64,000 nt of DNA from Gemmatimonadota bacterium (GTDB lineage Bacteria > Gemmatimonadota > Gemmatimonadetes > Longimicrobiales > Gaopeijiaceae). The translations under genes and the position numbers were made by a program. A model generated the notes under the pieces. That model did no database searches. It was not told where the DNA came from and worked only from the letters and a program-made list of their open reading frames with translations. The stretch is taken from positions 52,247 through 116,246 of the forward strand of contig JAJCZZ010000008.1 in NCBI GenBank assembly GCA_029262115.1, written 5' to 3'. This document shows positions 38,621-46,911 of the stretch, one piece after another. Position 1 is the first letter of the stretch. Every line of letters starts with the position of its first letter.

Positions 38621-39621
38621 GCCGGCCCGTCACGCTTTTCACCGGCCAGTGGGCCGACCTTCCTCTGGAGGTCTTGGCCGAGAAGGCGGCGAGATGGGGG
38701 TACGACGGGCTCGAACTCGCGTGCTGGGGCGACCACTTCGACGTGGTCCAGGCCACGGAAGATCCGCACTACTGCGACGAGCGTCGAGCCCTCCTCGAAA
38801 GGCACGGTCTCGGCGTCTGGGCCGTCAGCAACCACCTGGTGGGCCAGGCGGTGTGCGATCGGATCGACGCCCGCCACCGGGAGATCCTACCCGACCGCGT
38901 CTGGGGAGACGGTGACGCCGAGGGCGTACGGCGTCGGGCTGCCGAGGAGATGAAGACCACCGCACGAGCGGCTGCCCGTCTGGGCGTTTCCGTGGTGAAC
39001 GGCTTCACCGGCAGCTCGATCTGGCACCTTCTCTACGGCTTCCCACCGGTGAGCGAAGCCATGATCGATGAGGGATTCCGGGACTTCGCCGATCGTTGGG
39101 ATCCGGTCCTGGACGTGTTCGACGAGGTCGGGGTGCGCTTCGCGCTGGAGGTTCACCCGACCGAGATCGCCTTCGATACGGCGTCCGCCCGGCGGGCGAT
39201 CGACGCGGTGGGAGGCCGGAGCGCGTTCGGCTTCAACTACGACCCGAGTCACCTCGCGTACCAGGGGGTCGACTGCACGGCGTTCGTGATGGAGTTTGCC
39301 GAGCACGTCCACCACGTTCATATGAAGGACGTGTGGTGGGCGGACCGACCGATGCCGTCCGGTGTGTTCGGAGGGCACCTGCTGTTCGGACACCCGGACC
39401 GATACTGGGACTTCCGCTCGCTCGGACGAGGCAGGGTGCCGTTCGAGGAAGTGATCCGTGCCCTCAATCGGATCGGGTACACGGGCCCGCTGTCCGTCGA
39501 ATGGGAGGACGCGGGCATGGAGCGTGAGCATGGGGCCGCCGAGGCGTGCGCCTACGTGCGTGCGCTGGATTTTCCGCCGACGGACGGCGCGTTCGACGCC
39601 GCCTTCTCCCGGGACGGGTAG
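38617..39621 (+). CDS. Sugar phosphate isomerase/epimerase (xylose-isomerase-like TIM barrel)
   Basis: A 334-residue TIM barrel: the [17 protein letters not shown] first strand, [27 protein letters not shown] and [14 protein letters not shown] provide the Glu/Asp/His metal ligands of this family, and [14 protein letters not shown] closes the barrel. In sugar islands these proteins often epimerise, isomerise or hydrate keto-sugars. The GTG at 38617 overlaps the previous gene's TGA. This intact copy contrasts with the truncated one at 33070-33348. Confidence 0.9.
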   Translation: MSRPVTLFTGQWADLPLEVLAEKAARWGYDGLELACWGDHFDVVQATEDPHYCDERRALLERHGLGVWAVSNHLVGQAVCDRIDARHREILPDRVWGDGDAEGVRRRAAEEMKTTARAAARLGVSVVNGFTGSSIWHLLYGFPPVSEAMIDEGFRDFADRWDPVLDVFDEVGVRFALEVHPTEIAFDTASARRAIDAVGGRSAFGFNYDPSHLAYQGVDCTAFVMEFAEHVHHVHMKDVWWADRPMPSGVFGGHLLFGHPDRYWDFRSLGRGRVPFEEVIRALNRIGYTGPLSVEWEDAGMEREHGAAEACAYVRALDFPPTDGAFDAAFSRDG

Positions 39622-39632
39622 GGCCGCCCTAC
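39618..39632. terminator. Short inverted repeat at convergent stops
   Basis: GTAGGG-CCG-CCCTAC makes a 6-bp stem with a three-base loop. It contains both the TAG of the TIM-barrel gene and the TAG of the convergent small gene, suggesting a shared compact terminator. Confidence 0.35.
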
Positions 39633-39805
39633 GCGGGCGGGTCGTCCCTTTTCGCCTTCGCGGCCCCGGAGAACGTTCCTATTCCGATCAGAATGAGCAC
39701 GGCCACGCCGATCCATAGCGGGGGAAGGCCGAGCAGGAACATCGCTGCGGCCAGGCCTATCGTGAAGATCACGAAGCCGGTCATGAAGGCAGCAAATTTG
39801 GACAT
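39629..39805 (-). CDS. Small (58-residue) two-helix membrane protein
   Basis: A short frame reading from ATG 39805 to TAG 39629. The product has two hydrophobic helices (FAAFMTGFVIFTIGLAAAMF and PPLWIGVAVLILIGIGTF) separated by a Leu/Pro turn, then a short charged tail AAKAKRDDPPA. AGGA lies nine bases upstream. No homologue recognised; the even codon use and clear start site make it a credible real gene of unknown role. Confidence 0.65.
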   Translation of the reverse strand: MSKFAAFMTGFVIFTIGLAAAMFLLGLPPLWIGVAVLILIGIGTFSGAAKAKRDDPPA

Positions 39806-40029
39806 CGAGATGCGTCCTGTTCAAGGATGGGACACGCCGCTTGAGCCTACCCCGATATAGCTCGATCGAGCAAGTCATGTGCCAGATAGGCCCGCGGTTT
39901 CGGGAGGCATCACGTCCGGCCGAGGGGTCGAGCCTGCCTGGGGTGACTCGGCCGACGCCCTCGCCGTCCTGTGATTTCGAGGTGCCTCGAAGGCGCTTCC
40001 GTCCCGTTTGCTCTCGCCACGACAACAAT

Positions 40030-40542
40030 GTGAGCACGCGACGCTCCGACGACCCGACTCAGAACTTCGTGTATGGGATCGATGGATGGAGGCCCTGCTT
40101 CTCGTACCGGTCCACGTCGGATCGGCCGCCGATGCGCGGCGACGCCGTGCGGGTGGTGCTGACGGGTGCGGCGCAGGATCGGCTTCGGGAAGAGAACGGG
40201 CTGCTTCTGGACGAGGTCCGGGGGCGAGCACTCGATGCCGGGAGCACGTCTCTTACGGTCCAGGTTGAACTGTCCAGCGCCCAACTCGGCTTCGGGTCCG
40301 GGATGTACCTGGATACGCTTCAGTTGAACAGCGCTGAGATGCGTGACGTGCAGGTTCGAGAGTTCTCCACGAGTCGAACCGTGCTCGGTGTCGGCGTGGG
40401 GTTGGGTGCCGTCTTCGGCGCGTGGCGCCTTTTCTCGGCCGAGGACAGTGGAAGCGGTGGCGGCGAGGGTGGTGAGGTGTTCGCACGTGTGCCGTTCCAC
40501 AGCGTGGTGAGTCACATTTTGCAGTGGAGCACCGGGCGCTGA
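40030..40542 (+). CDS. Hypothetical protein (start uncertain, possibly 5'-degraded)
   Basis: The conserved-looking part begins near CFSYRSTSDRPPM and runs through RVVLTGAAQDRLREENGLLLDEV, LTVQVELSSAQLGFGSGMYLD and a hydrophobic VLGVGVGLGAVFGAWRLF segment. CFSYR looks like a mature lipoprotein N terminus, but there is no lipobox or hydrophobic signal before it in any frame. Either the start is ATG 40132, or the 5' end is frameshifted. In-frame starts at 39841, 39877 and 40030 lack ribosome-binding sites. Confidence 0.5.
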   Translation: MSTRRSDDPTQNFVYGIDGWRPCFSYRSTSDRPPMRGDAVRVVLTGAAQDRLREENGLLLDEVRGRALDAGSTSLTVQVELSSAQLGFGSGMYLDTLQLNSAEMRDVQVREFSTSRTVLGVGVGLGAVFGAWRLFSAEDSGSGGGEGGEVFARVPFHSVVSHILQWSTGR

Positions 40543-40743
40543 CGTCTTCTTCGATCGGTGAAGGATGGCATCCGCACCCCCCGGACGCCGGTCTTGTCAG
40601 GGTCGAGCGACGGAATCGTGACCGTCGACGCCGCGGAGAGCGATCCACAACCTGGAAGTCCTTGATCTACCGGTGACCAGAGCGTAGCCTGCGAGAGGGC
40701 GCACTCGTTGCCCGATAGGCTGGCTCTCGAGGAGGCCGGAGGT

Positions 40744-41997
40744 ATGAGAAGCGCGCTGGTCGGCATGTTCGGGCTCACCCTTACCGGTTCCTCTCTTCTC
40801 GTAGCCCCACCCGCTGCCGCGCAGGACACGCTCGTCGTTCGGGCTGACGGCCCACATACCTGGGGTGAGCGCCTCCAACTCGTCGAGGAAGTGCGGATCG
40901 GGGTGGTCGATGGCGACGAGCGGTACGTCTTTGGCCGGGTGGCCGGCGTGGTTCCGGCGGCTGAGGGCTCCGTCTGGGTGGCGGATGGGCAGGCCCAGAT
41001 CGTCCGCCGATACGACGAGAGCGGCGCCCACCTCGAAGACATCGGTGGACCCGGAGACGGCCCCGGTGAATTCAAGAGCATCATGGATCTGGCGCCCTAC
41101 CGCGGGGACAGCGTGGCGGTGTGGGATGCTCACGCGTGGAGAGTTTCGCTCTTCGACCGGGACGGCGTACTGGGGCGCACCGTATCGGCAGGCTTTCCCG
41201 GCTCGATCCTGGGAGGGGGGGAGCAGTTTGTCACGGACACGGAGGGCGCCTTCTGGGTCAAGGGCGTCGACTTGGACAAGCGAAGTGATGTCCGCAATGC
41301 AGAGACCCCCTGGATCTGGGGGCGGACCCCCGCGGAGGGGGGCGCTCTGGATACGCTTCCCCAGGCCCAGTACCGAATCGACGGTCCGTACATGGGTGGC
41401 CAGCGCTACGGCCTGGGTCTGCTGCGGCCGTTCGGAGTTTGGACGCAAACGCTTCCGAGTCCTGCGGGCTACCTCGTTGTCGCCCGCAACGACCGTTATG
41501 CGATCACTCGCCCCCTGCGCGACGGCCGCGTCGTTCGGATCGAGCGCTCGTGGTCACCGATCCTGGTCGAACGGGACGAGCGGAGCCAATTCGAGTCCAG
41601 TGCAGAGCATGTCACGGAACTGTGGGCGGGCCGGTACGACTTCTCCACGAATATCCCCGACACGAAGCCGCCATTTTGGACCTTCTGGATCGATGACGAC
41701 GCTCGCATCTGGGTCGCCCGCCACGTCGAGGCGCACCACCGTCCCGAGACGGAGGCGGAGCGTGCGGAGCGGGAGCGCCTCGGAGAGCTTCGAGGAACGG
41801 TGCCGCCGAAGATGGAGTGGTGGGAGCCGGTCACGCTGGACCTCTTCGAGCCCAACGGCCGCTTTCTTGGCACCGTGGTCCTCCCGTCTTCCCAATCGAG
41901 GCCCGTGGCTGCCCACGGCCGTCAACTGTGGACAGTGGAGAAAGGGGAGTACGACGAGTCGTACGTCGTACGCTACCGGATCGGGGGAGGGAGTTGA
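40744..41997 (+). CDS. Exported six-bladed beta-propeller-like protein
   Basis: A 417-residue protein with a signal peptide (residues 1-27, ending PPAAAQ). Repeating blade-like phrases follow: GSVWVADGQAQIVRRYDESG, GGPGDGPGEF, DSVAVWDAHAWRVSLFDRDG, and DDARIWVARHVEAHH further on. The GGPGDGPGEF motif is typical of NHL/6-blade propeller proteins common in Gemmatimonadota. No catalytic residues seen, so a binding role is likely. Start ATG at 40744 has GAGGAGG seven bases upstream. Confidence 0.82.
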   Translation: MRSALVGMFGLTLTGSSLLVAPPAAAQDTLVVRADGPHTWGERLQLVEEVRIGVVDGDERYVFGRVAGVVPAAEGSVWVADGQAQIVRRYDESGAHLEDIGGPGDGPGEFKSIMDLAPYRGDSVAVWDAHAWRVSLFDRDGVLGRTVSAGFPGSILGGGEQFVTDTEGAFWVKGVDLDKRSDVRNAETPWIWGRTPAEGGALDTLPQAQYRIDGPYMGGQRYGLGLLRPFGVWTQTLPSPAGYLVVARNDRYAITRPLRDGRVVRIERSWSPILVERDERSQFESSAEHVTELWAGRYDFSTNIPDTKPPFWTFWIDDDARIWVARHVEAHHRPETEAERAERERLGELRGTVPPKMEWWEPVTLDLFEPNGRFLGTVVLPSSQSRPVAAHGRQLWTVEKGEYDESYVVRYRIGGGS

Positions 41998-42019
41998 GGG
42001 GCGGGCAAAGGGAGTCTCA

Positions 42020-42037
42020 GGGTGTCCGTCAGCACCC
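42020..42037. terminator. Weak stem-loop between convergent genes
   Basis: GGGTG-TCCGTCAG-CACCC, lying between the beta-propeller stop and the deacetylase stop; flanking GGGGCG and CGCCCC could extend it. No T-tract. Confidence 0.3.
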
Positions 42038-42058
42038 CGGTGGAGTGACGGCGCCCCG

Positions 42059-42955
42059 TCAGCTCCGGGTGGTGCGCACGACCAGCTGCCGCTTCCGCGT
42101 ATAGAGCGCATCTAGAATCCCGCACACCTGGAACGCCACCCAGTCGGCCGACCAGCGCGAATCCACGTTGATCCTCTGGAGTTGGAGAGGGTCCGTACCT
42201 GAAAGAATCGGAGCGCTGTTCGTCATGAACGAGAACCGGTAGCCCGCTCGCCGAATGCAGGCCGCTGCCCGGGACGAATAGGAGGACTCCTCGCCGCCTA
42301 CCCAGCAGAAGACATCGATAGACTGCCCTGAGCCGTCTTCCAGCGTCGTCTTCGCATCGACGATCTCATGCTCCATGCGGTCGTCGGAAAGGGCGTCGCT
42401 CAGGCGGCAGTGCGACTGTGTGTGGCATCCGACTACATGGCGGTCGGCCAGAACCTGGATCTCCTTCCACGTCATTGCGATACGCTCCCCGCGCGGAGCT
42501 TCGGGATCTACGTCGATCCAATGGCGCTCCGCGAAGTCCGCCTGTTCGTCGACCGGACAGGAAACGAAGTCCGTGGGCGGAAAAAACCACCCGGTAAGAC
42601 CGAACTCCTCCAGGAGGGGGACCGCCACCTCGAAGTTGGACCGCAGGCCATCGTCGAACGAGACGATGAGTCCGGGTTTTTTCTTCTCCCAACGCCCGTC
42701 GACGAGGAACTCGGCCAGGTCGCTGTGCGAGACCGACGAAAAGTGTTTCTGGAAGAACTCGAAGTGAGTGCGCAGCCGTTCGCCGTGGCGGAGAGGGGTC
42801 GCGTGATAATTCACTGCCCGTACGTACCCGCGCCTGTGCATGATCTGCAGTGCACGCAGCATGACCGGCGTCAGACCGGTGACCTCGAGAGACCGCTTCA
42901 AGACGCCCAATACCGTCGCGACACGGCCGGGTGGATACCCGGGATGGGGTTCCAT
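42059..42955 (-). CDS. Polysaccharide deacetylase family protein
   Basis: A 298-residue carbohydrate esterase family 4-like protein. VSFDDGLRSNFEVAVPLLEEFGL carries the catalytic Asp-Asp and metal Asp; ATWFFP-type turn (TGWFFPPTDFV) and the VVGCHTQSHCRLSD metal-His motif follow, then CWVGGEES and AGYRFSFMTN. It should remove N-acetyl or O-acetyl groups from a polysaccharide. The start overlaps the carbamoyltransferase stop as TGATG, so the pair is coupled. Confidence 0.9.
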   Translation of the reverse strand: MEPHPGYPPGRVATVLGVLKRSLEVTGLTPVMLRALQIMHRRGYVRAVNYHATPLRHGERLRTHFEFFQKHFSSVSHSDLAEFLVDGRWEKKKPGLIVSFDDGLRSNFEVAVPLLEEFGLTGWFFPPTDFVSCPVDEQADFAERHWIDVDPEAPRGERIAMTWKEIQVLADRHVVGCHTQSHCRLSDALSDDRMEHEIVDAKTTLEDGSGQSIDVFCWVGGEESSYSSRAAACIRRAGYRFSFMTNSAPILSGTDPLQLQRINVDSRWSADWVAFQVCGILDALYTRKRQLVVRTTRS

Positions 42956-45183
42956 CAGAACAGGGTGTAGACGAACTCAGGGAGTTCACCGTCCTGCGTG
43001 TCCAGGGACTTCAAGCGCATCGCCAACGCCGCGAGTGCCGGAGCAGCGGCCCGGAGCCCCTCGTCGCGTGCGTCGCTCCAGAGTTCGAGCAGTGCCTCTT
43101 CGATCGCGTTTGCCGATCCAAGTCGGGCGGTACGGAGACCCTCCACGCCCGCACCCTCTCTCGACAGGTAGTAGGTCGGGAGACCGGCGTCGGGCCGTGC
43201 GGCGAAGTACCGGCCGCCTACAGCACCCGCCAGTTCCTCCCGCCAGATCCGACCGGCTTCAACTGCGATTGCGGGGTCGCCAAATACTGGAACTGGTCCC
43301 GATCCCGAGGGGGCCCTCACCGCACTTTCGCCCTCGTCGTCCGCGATCAATCGCGCCTTCCAGGCTTCATCCTCGTCGGATGGCGACTGGGCGTCCTTCC
43401 AGAGCAGGTAGTCCTCGAGCACGAGCAGGTCGATTTCGGTGCGCATGAAGCAGCGGAAGGCGTCAGCCGGTGTGCAGACGATGGGTTCACCCCTGACGTT
43501 GAACGAGGTGTTCACCACCACCCCCACCCCGGTCTGCTCCCCGAACGCCTCCAGGAGTCGATGGAACGCCGGGTTCGTGTCGCCGCGGACGGTCTGGACG
43601 CGTGCACTGAAGTCGACGTGGGTGATTGCCGGAAGGTGAGAACGGATCTCGTTGATGATCGGCATCATGTCCTCTCCTTCGCTCCGCCACTTCGACCTGT
43701 CGCGCGGAAGACGGTGTTCCTTTCGGACGTCCGCCACGAGGAGCATGTAGGGGCTCGCGCGGTCGAGCTCGAAGTGATCGCCGGCTTCCTCTTCGAGGAC
43801 GGAGGGCGCAAAGGGTCGGAATGACTCTCGGAACTTGATCTGGAGGTTCATCTTCGACTGCGTGTCCGCCCGACGCGGATCTCCGAGGATCGAGCGGGCA
43901 CCCAATGCGCGCGGACCGAATTCCATCCGTCCCGAGAAGAACCCGACGACCTTTCCCTCAGCGAGCGTTCTGGCGATGCGTTCGGAGCGTTCGTCGAGCT
44001 CCGGGATGTGCTCGAAGGGAAGCGCCCGCCGATCCAGAAACGCGCGGATCTCTCGGTCAGAAAAGGCAGGTCCCAGGTAGGACCCGAGCTGGCCGTCTCC
44101 ACCAGGACGTGCGGGACGGGGCCGCGCCCCGTCGTTGATGTGTGACGCCTGCAGCGCCGCCCCGAGCGCCCCGCCAGCGTCCCCGGCTGCCGGCTGGATC
44201 CATAGGTCGGCGAAGACGCCGGCGCGCAGAAGCCTTCCGTTCGCCACACAATTCAGAGCGACCCCACCGGCAAGCACCAGGTGTCGCGATCCGGTCTCTG
44301 CTTTCGCGAAGCGGGCAACTGCAAGGACCGCCTCCTCGATCACGACCTGGAAGGACGCCGCTACGTCCATCTGATGCCGAGAGATCGGTTCATGGGGCGG
44401 ACGACGACGGGTCCCGAAAAGCTCTTCAAATCGGGTGTTGGTCATCGCGTCGCCGGTCAGGAAACCGAAGTAGTCGGTATTCAGCCGAAACGAGCCGTCG
44501 TCCTTCAGGTCGATGAGATTCTCCCGAATTTCCTGGACGAAGCGGGGTTCGCCGTAGGGCGCCAGCCCCATCAGCTTGTACTCCCCGGAGTTGACCTTGA
44601 AGCCGCAGTGGTGCGTGGCAGCCGAATAGAGGAGCCCCAGCGAGTGGGGGTAGTCGATCTCCCGAAGGATTTCGATACCTGAAGCGTCTCCCCGCCCGAC
44701 CGTGAGTGCTGCCCACTCCCCGACTCCGTCGATCGTCAGGATCGCACTTTCTTCGAACGGAGACGGGAAGAACGCGGACGCCGCGTGCGCCACATGATGT
44801 TCGCAAAGAAGGAGTTCGTTCGCCCGCCCGAGGGAGCCAAGGCAGCGACGGACGATGTCTTCCACGTGCACTTTTTGCCCGAGCAGGGACCGGGTGGAGC
44901 GCAGGAACTGGTCCCGCCCGGCGTCACCCATCTGAAGGGCGTTCTTGAGGGCGCGGTCGTATGTGAGAAGCGGCCGATCGTAGAAGACGACCGCGTCGAG
45001 ATCGGAGGGGTCGATGAAGCCCTCTTCGAGACAGTAGTTGACCGCCCGCTCCGGGAAGGCGGGGTCGTGCTTTTTCCGAGTGAATCGTTCCTCCTGCGCC
45101 GCCGCCACGATCTCGCCGTCGCGGACGAGGGCGGCGGCCGAGTCGTGGTAGAACGCCGAGATTCCCAGGACTTGATAGGACAT
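42955..45183 (-). CDS. Carbamoyltransferase (NodU/CmcH/TobZ family)
   Basis: A 742-residue enzyme. N-terminal Kae1-like domain: LGISAFYHDSAAALVRDG, EERFTRKKHDPAFPERA, CEHHVAHAASAFFPSPF (metal His residues) and ILTIDGVGEW. C-terminal YrdC-like domain: FGPRALGARSILGDPR and FNVRGEPIVCTPADAF, which binds ATP and carbamoyl phosphate. It transfers a carbamoyl group to a hydroxyl of a sugar or antibiotic-like acceptor. ATG at 45183 is the natural start by homology. The neighbours (SGNH hydrolase, deacetylase) suggest a glycan acceptor. Confidence 0.94.
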   Translation of the reverse strand: MSYQVLGISAFYHDSAAALVRDGEIVAAAQEERFTRKKHDPAFPERAVNYCLEEGFIDPSDLDAVVFYDRPLLTYDRALKNALQMGDAGRDQFLRSTRSLLGQKVHVEDIVRRCLGSLGRANELLLCEHHVAHAASAFFPSPFEESAILTIDGVGEWAALTVGRGDASGIEILREIDYPHSLGLLYSAATHHCGFKVNSGEYKLMGLAPYGEPRFVQEIRENLIDLKDDGSFRLNTDYFGFLTGDAMTNTRFEELFGTRRRPPHEPISRHQMDVAASFQVVIEEAVLAVARFAKAETGSRHLVLAGGVALNCVANGRLLRAGVFADLWIQPAAGDAGGALGAALQASHINDGARPRPARPGGDGQLGSYLGPAFSDREIRAFLDRRALPFEHIPELDERSERIARTLAEGKVVGFFSGRMEFGPRALGARSILGDPRRADTQSKMNLQIKFRESFRPFAPSVLEEEAGDHFELDRASPYMLLVADVRKEHRLPRDRSKWRSEGEDMMPIINEIRSHLPAITHVDFSARVQTVRGDTNPAFHRLLEAFGEQTGVGVVVNTSFNVRGEPIVCTPADAFRCFMRTEIDLLVLEDYLLWKDAQSPSDEDEAWKARLIADDEGESAVRAPSGSGPVPVFGDPAIAVEAGRIWREELAGAVGGRYFAARPDAGLPTYYLSREGAGVEGLRTARLGSANAIEEALLELWSDARDEGLRAAAPALAALAMRLKSLDTQDGELPEFVYTLF

Positions 45184-45191
45184 GACTGATC

Positions 45192-46274
45192 TCAGGCCGG
45201 CGCGTCGAGGAGGTTGCGCACCACAGGAGCGAGCGACGACGCCAACGCCGAGTGCCCCTTCGGCGTGTAGTGGACGTCCACGCCGAATCGGAACCGCTTT
45301 CTCTCGTCCATTGAGTGGGTGAGCAGATCGGGAAGGGGATCGTGGAAGTGACATCCGACCTCCTCGGCCAGTTCCCGGAAGCGGGCCTGGTATGGGGCAG
45401 GGTCCTGAATCTCCTCGATGTGGTAGTAGAGCGGGAGAGGCGTCATGAGGACCGGGCCCGGATGTGACCGAATCCACTCCGCCAGCACCCGTGACATGAG
45501 GCGCCAGTCAGGGTCGTCCGGGTGGTCATACTGAGGGTAGGACGAATGCCCGGTAATACGATGTGCGAGACCCACCGTCCCTGTCTTCATCAGCAGTTGA
45601 TTGAGACGGGGGAAGCGTCCGACCCGATCGATCGCGTCACGATCTTCCAGGGGTAGGGACGCCTCGTCGATCGGCTCCCGCGGAGCGGGTACGTTGTGGA
45701 GTTCCGGTCCCTCTGGACCGAGAAGAAAGTACGGCTTGGCGTAGCAGACCCGCCTTCCCAGATCGTCCTTGTAGTAACGGAACCGAGCTGCCACCCTGCG
45801 AACGTTTTCCACCAGCACGGCGATCACCAGCAGATCGCTATCGAGCGCGGTGGCGAACGTCTGGTACGCAAGCCAGTGCTGATCTGGACCCGTACCGGGG
45901 ATTCCGAAGTTGTAGACCTCCAGATCCTCGACCATCGTTTCCACGATGTCGCCGTACCGTTGAGCGTTGGCCACACCGTCTCCGGCGGTGAAGGAGTCGC
46001 CGAAGAGAAGGATCCGGCGACTGCCCGCCGCGCGGGTCGGTGTGAAGTCGTGCTCGCAACGGAAGCCCTGTGCGTTGGTGGCGACGAGGTACCCGCCGCC
46101 GCCCTCCCGCGGGATACGAGCCTTCAATCCGGGAACGAAGTGGTATCCGACGCGAGGGTGGTACTGGAACTGCTGGCGCATGCGGATCGAATGGAAGGGA
46201 CGGAGCAGGGCGCGAGTCGTTCGTGGTTGGATGAGCGCGTGCGGAAGGATGTCCCAGCACAGGGGGTCCGGCAA
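45192..46274 (-). CDS. SGNH/GDSL-type hydrolase
   Basis: A protein of about 360 residues with SGNH block I (RILLFGDSFTAGDGVANAQRY), block II/III (NFGIPGTGPDQ and a LLVIAVLVENVRR helix) and the catalytic DVHYTPKGHSALA at the C terminus (Asp and His). It likely esterifies or de-esterifies a sugar or lipid. The start is uncertain: TTG at 46274 avoids overlap with the previous gene, while ATG 46181 is an alternative; neither has a strong ribosome-binding site. It belongs to the glycan-decoration set. Confidence 0.8.
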   Translation of the reverse strand: MPDPLCWDILPHALIQPRTTRALLRPFHSIRMRQQFQYHPRVGYHFVPGLKARIPREGGGGYLVATNAQGFRCEHDFTPTRAAGSRRILLFGDSFTAGDGVANAQRYGDIVETMVEDLEVYNFGIPGTGPDQHWLAYQTFATALDSDLLVIAVLVENVRRVAARFRYYKDDLGRRVCYAKPYFLLGPEGPELHNVPAPREPIDEASLPLEDRDAIDRVGRFPRLNQLLMKTGTVGLAHRITGHSSYPQYDHPDDPDWRLMSRVLAEWIRSHPGPVLMTPLPLYYHIEEIQDPAPYQARFRELAEEVGCHFHDPLPDLLTHSMDERKRFRFGVDVHYTPKGHSALASSLAPVVRNLLDAPA

Positions 46275-46318
46275 CCCCGAAGCGCCGGTCCGTCTGACGG
46301 TCAGGAGCAGCCTCGCCC

Positions 46319-46876
46319 CTACCCAGCCGCCCGCGTCAGATCGCGCTGAACCCGACCGGTCTCGGTCTGGCCCCACAGGACGAGGCGCTCGCGCTCGTCC
46401 TGTGTCAGGTCGGCCTTCCGGAGCGTTCCCAGTCCGCGTCGTAGGACCTCCTGCCAGAGCTGGCCACCGATCAGCCCGTGGCGCAGCGCCAAGCGCATGC
46501 ACACCTCACGATGGGGGCCAGGAGTTGCGGCTGCCTCGGGAAATCCGGCTGTCGCCACGAGGTCGGGAAGCCCGACCGCCATGGTGCTGAGCTCCTTCAG
46601 GATGGCGTTCGCCTCCGCCCGGGCCTCCGCCGTGTTCGGTCGGGTGATCATGGCCACCAACTGGTTGAGCAGGGCGCGCCGCTTTCCGCGCCTCCGCTCT
46701 TCACCCCAATAGGCAAGGCCCACGATCAGGCCGCCAACCGTCCCGACGGCCAGGGCAACCCAGAGTGCCCAGGAAAGCTGTGGGACTTCGGGAAACATGG
46801 CCGGGCCCACGAAGCCCACGACCAGCAACAGGAGGACCACGTTGAGCATCCTGCCACCGGGAATGTTCGACCCCAT
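46319..46876 (-). CDS. Membrane protein of unknown function
   Basis: A 185-residue protein with two N-terminal transmembrane helices (about residues 10-30 and 35-57), then a soluble helical domain (RALLNQLVAMITRPNTAEARAEANAILKELS; QLWQEVLRRGLGTLRKADL). No family recognised. ATG at 46849 with GGCAGG upstream is a plausible alternative start that removes nine residues. It precedes the SGNH hydrolase on the same strand, so it may belong to the same operon. Confidence 0.6.
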   Translation of the reverse strand: MGSNIPGGRMLNVVLLLLVVGFVGPAMFPEVPQLSWALWVALAVGTVGGLIVGLAYWGEERRRGKRRALLNQLVAMITRPNTAEARAEANAILKELSTMAVGLPDLVATAGFPEAAATPGPHREVCMRLALRHGLIGGQLWQEVLRRGLGTLRKADLTQDERERLVLWGQTETGRVQRDLTRAAG

Positions 46877-46911
46877 CTACCAGTTCTCCAGAAGGAAGAC
46901 TCCGTCCGTCA

